Assembly (NCBI GenBank): GCA_032718475.1
Contig: JAUCBJ010000983.1
Span: 30,912-94,911, forward strand
Direction: 5' to 3'
DNA: 64,000 bases
DNA from: Nemertoderma westbladi
Lineage: Eukaryota; Xenacoelomorpha; Nemertodermatida; Nemertodermatidae
Part shown: one piece after another, positions 63,473 to 64,000 of the stretch
How the letters are laid out: each line of letters begins with the position of its first letter
Position numbering within the stretch: position 1 is the stretch's first letter
Notes under the pieces: model-generated
Databases searched by the model: none
Told to the model about the DNA's origin: nothing
Seen by the model: the letters and a program-made list of their open reading frames with translations, nothing else
Program-made: the position numbers and the translations under genes

Positions 63473-64000
63473 AATTAAATATAAATAAAATTAAAAATAA
63501 ATAAAAAAATTAAAAATTTTACAAAAAAAATAAATAAAAAAGTCATAAGTTTTCGAAAATATTTTTAAAAGCATAAATTTATTGTTGAAATTTCATACAG
63601 TAGTTAAAATAGTGGCATATCGTAGGCCAATCATAGCACCCGCTCTTAGACACCCTGCCTTAGGTCATTCCCAGAAAGATTTAATTGTGGATTAAAAACT
63701 AGCTAATAAAAAATAACTAGCTCACAAAATCAAAATTACGAGCTATTATATTTCTACCAGAAGGTCAACTATTTGATCTAGAACAAAAACTTAAAGATAA
63801 AAGACATCTTCACATGAAAAAAATGTGTTAAAAAGTGGTCGTGGCATTGTAATGTCCTGTTCCCAATAATGAGTGAGTGAAATAGTTTAAATAAATAAAT
63901 AATTAATTAATTTACGTAATTGTTAAAGTTAAACGCAAAAAAAAAAAAGCCCTGGTACTATCTATCACGATAAACTACCAGTAATTGTTTTCCTTCATTT
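63473..64000. other. A+T-rich low-complexity end of window
   Basis: A run of AAATAAA/AAAATTAAA simple sequence (63463-63545) is followed by unremarkable A+T-rich sequence. No gene is supported. Confidence 0.55.

Overview
This is a metazoan nuclear window: genes are split by GT-AG introns, one nuclear tRNA gene is complete, and about two thirds of the sequence is A+T. It is very rich in transposable elements. The mixture of elements (BEL/Pao-type LTR elements, LINEs, a Penelope-like element, hAT and TIR elements, tRNA-derived SINE-like sequences) and a PRDM9 gene with a KRAB-like region suggest a marine invertebrate, perhaps a deuterostome; that placement is inference only.

Host genes I can support. 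A PPP1R14-type protein phosphatase 1 inhibitor lies at 1205-1567 (-) in a single exon. The last two exons of an unidentified gene lie at 6508-7280 (-). A tRNA-Gln(CTG) gene is at 7788-7859 (+). A FOXRED2/ERFAD-like ER flavoprotein gene spans 25631-32831 (+) in five exons whose phases all join. A PRDM9 orthologue spans 35287-40725 (-) with KRAB-like, SSXRD-like, PR/SET and zinc-finger parts. A damaged HECT-type ubiquitin ligase is at 57951-59391 (-). A short cold-shock-domain ORF is at 63338-63472 (+).

Elements, left to right. 1-11 kb holds foldback repeats, tRNA-like palindromes and a LINE tail. 10.4-25.2 kb is a Russian doll: a LINE (-) was split by a TIR-like element with a 10-bp target duplication (11887-11896 = 25098-25107), and an 11.9-kb BEL/Pao-type LTR element (11982-23847) sits inside that. 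29.7-31.4 kb is a 32/33-bp minisatellite within a FOXRED2 intron. 33.5-34.8 kb is LINE debris. 40803-51710 is a second BEL/Pao-type element with almost identical 2.27-kb LTRs and a perfect 5-bp target duplication, inserted about 78 bp upstream of the PRDM9 start codon in the same orientation. 55.2-56.7 kb holds tandem repeats and a decayed integrase-type transposase. 59.9-62.4 kb is a LINE interrupted by a Penelope-like element with a 12-bp target duplication.

The most interesting signals are these. (1) The PRDM9 intron begins and ends exactly on a terminal inverted repeat, and the same repeat bounds a 149-bp MITE upstream of the gene, so a transposon appears to carry its own splice sites (introner-like). 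(2) A minisatellite has multiplied the end of a FOXRED2 exon together with its splice donor about 50 times. (3) A 20-bp imperfect palindrome is scattered five times through the coding region of the second LTR element, read in all three frames. (4) A very young LTR insertion lies between PRDM9 and its probable old promoter, and the PRDM9 zinc-finger array carries a one-base frameshift.
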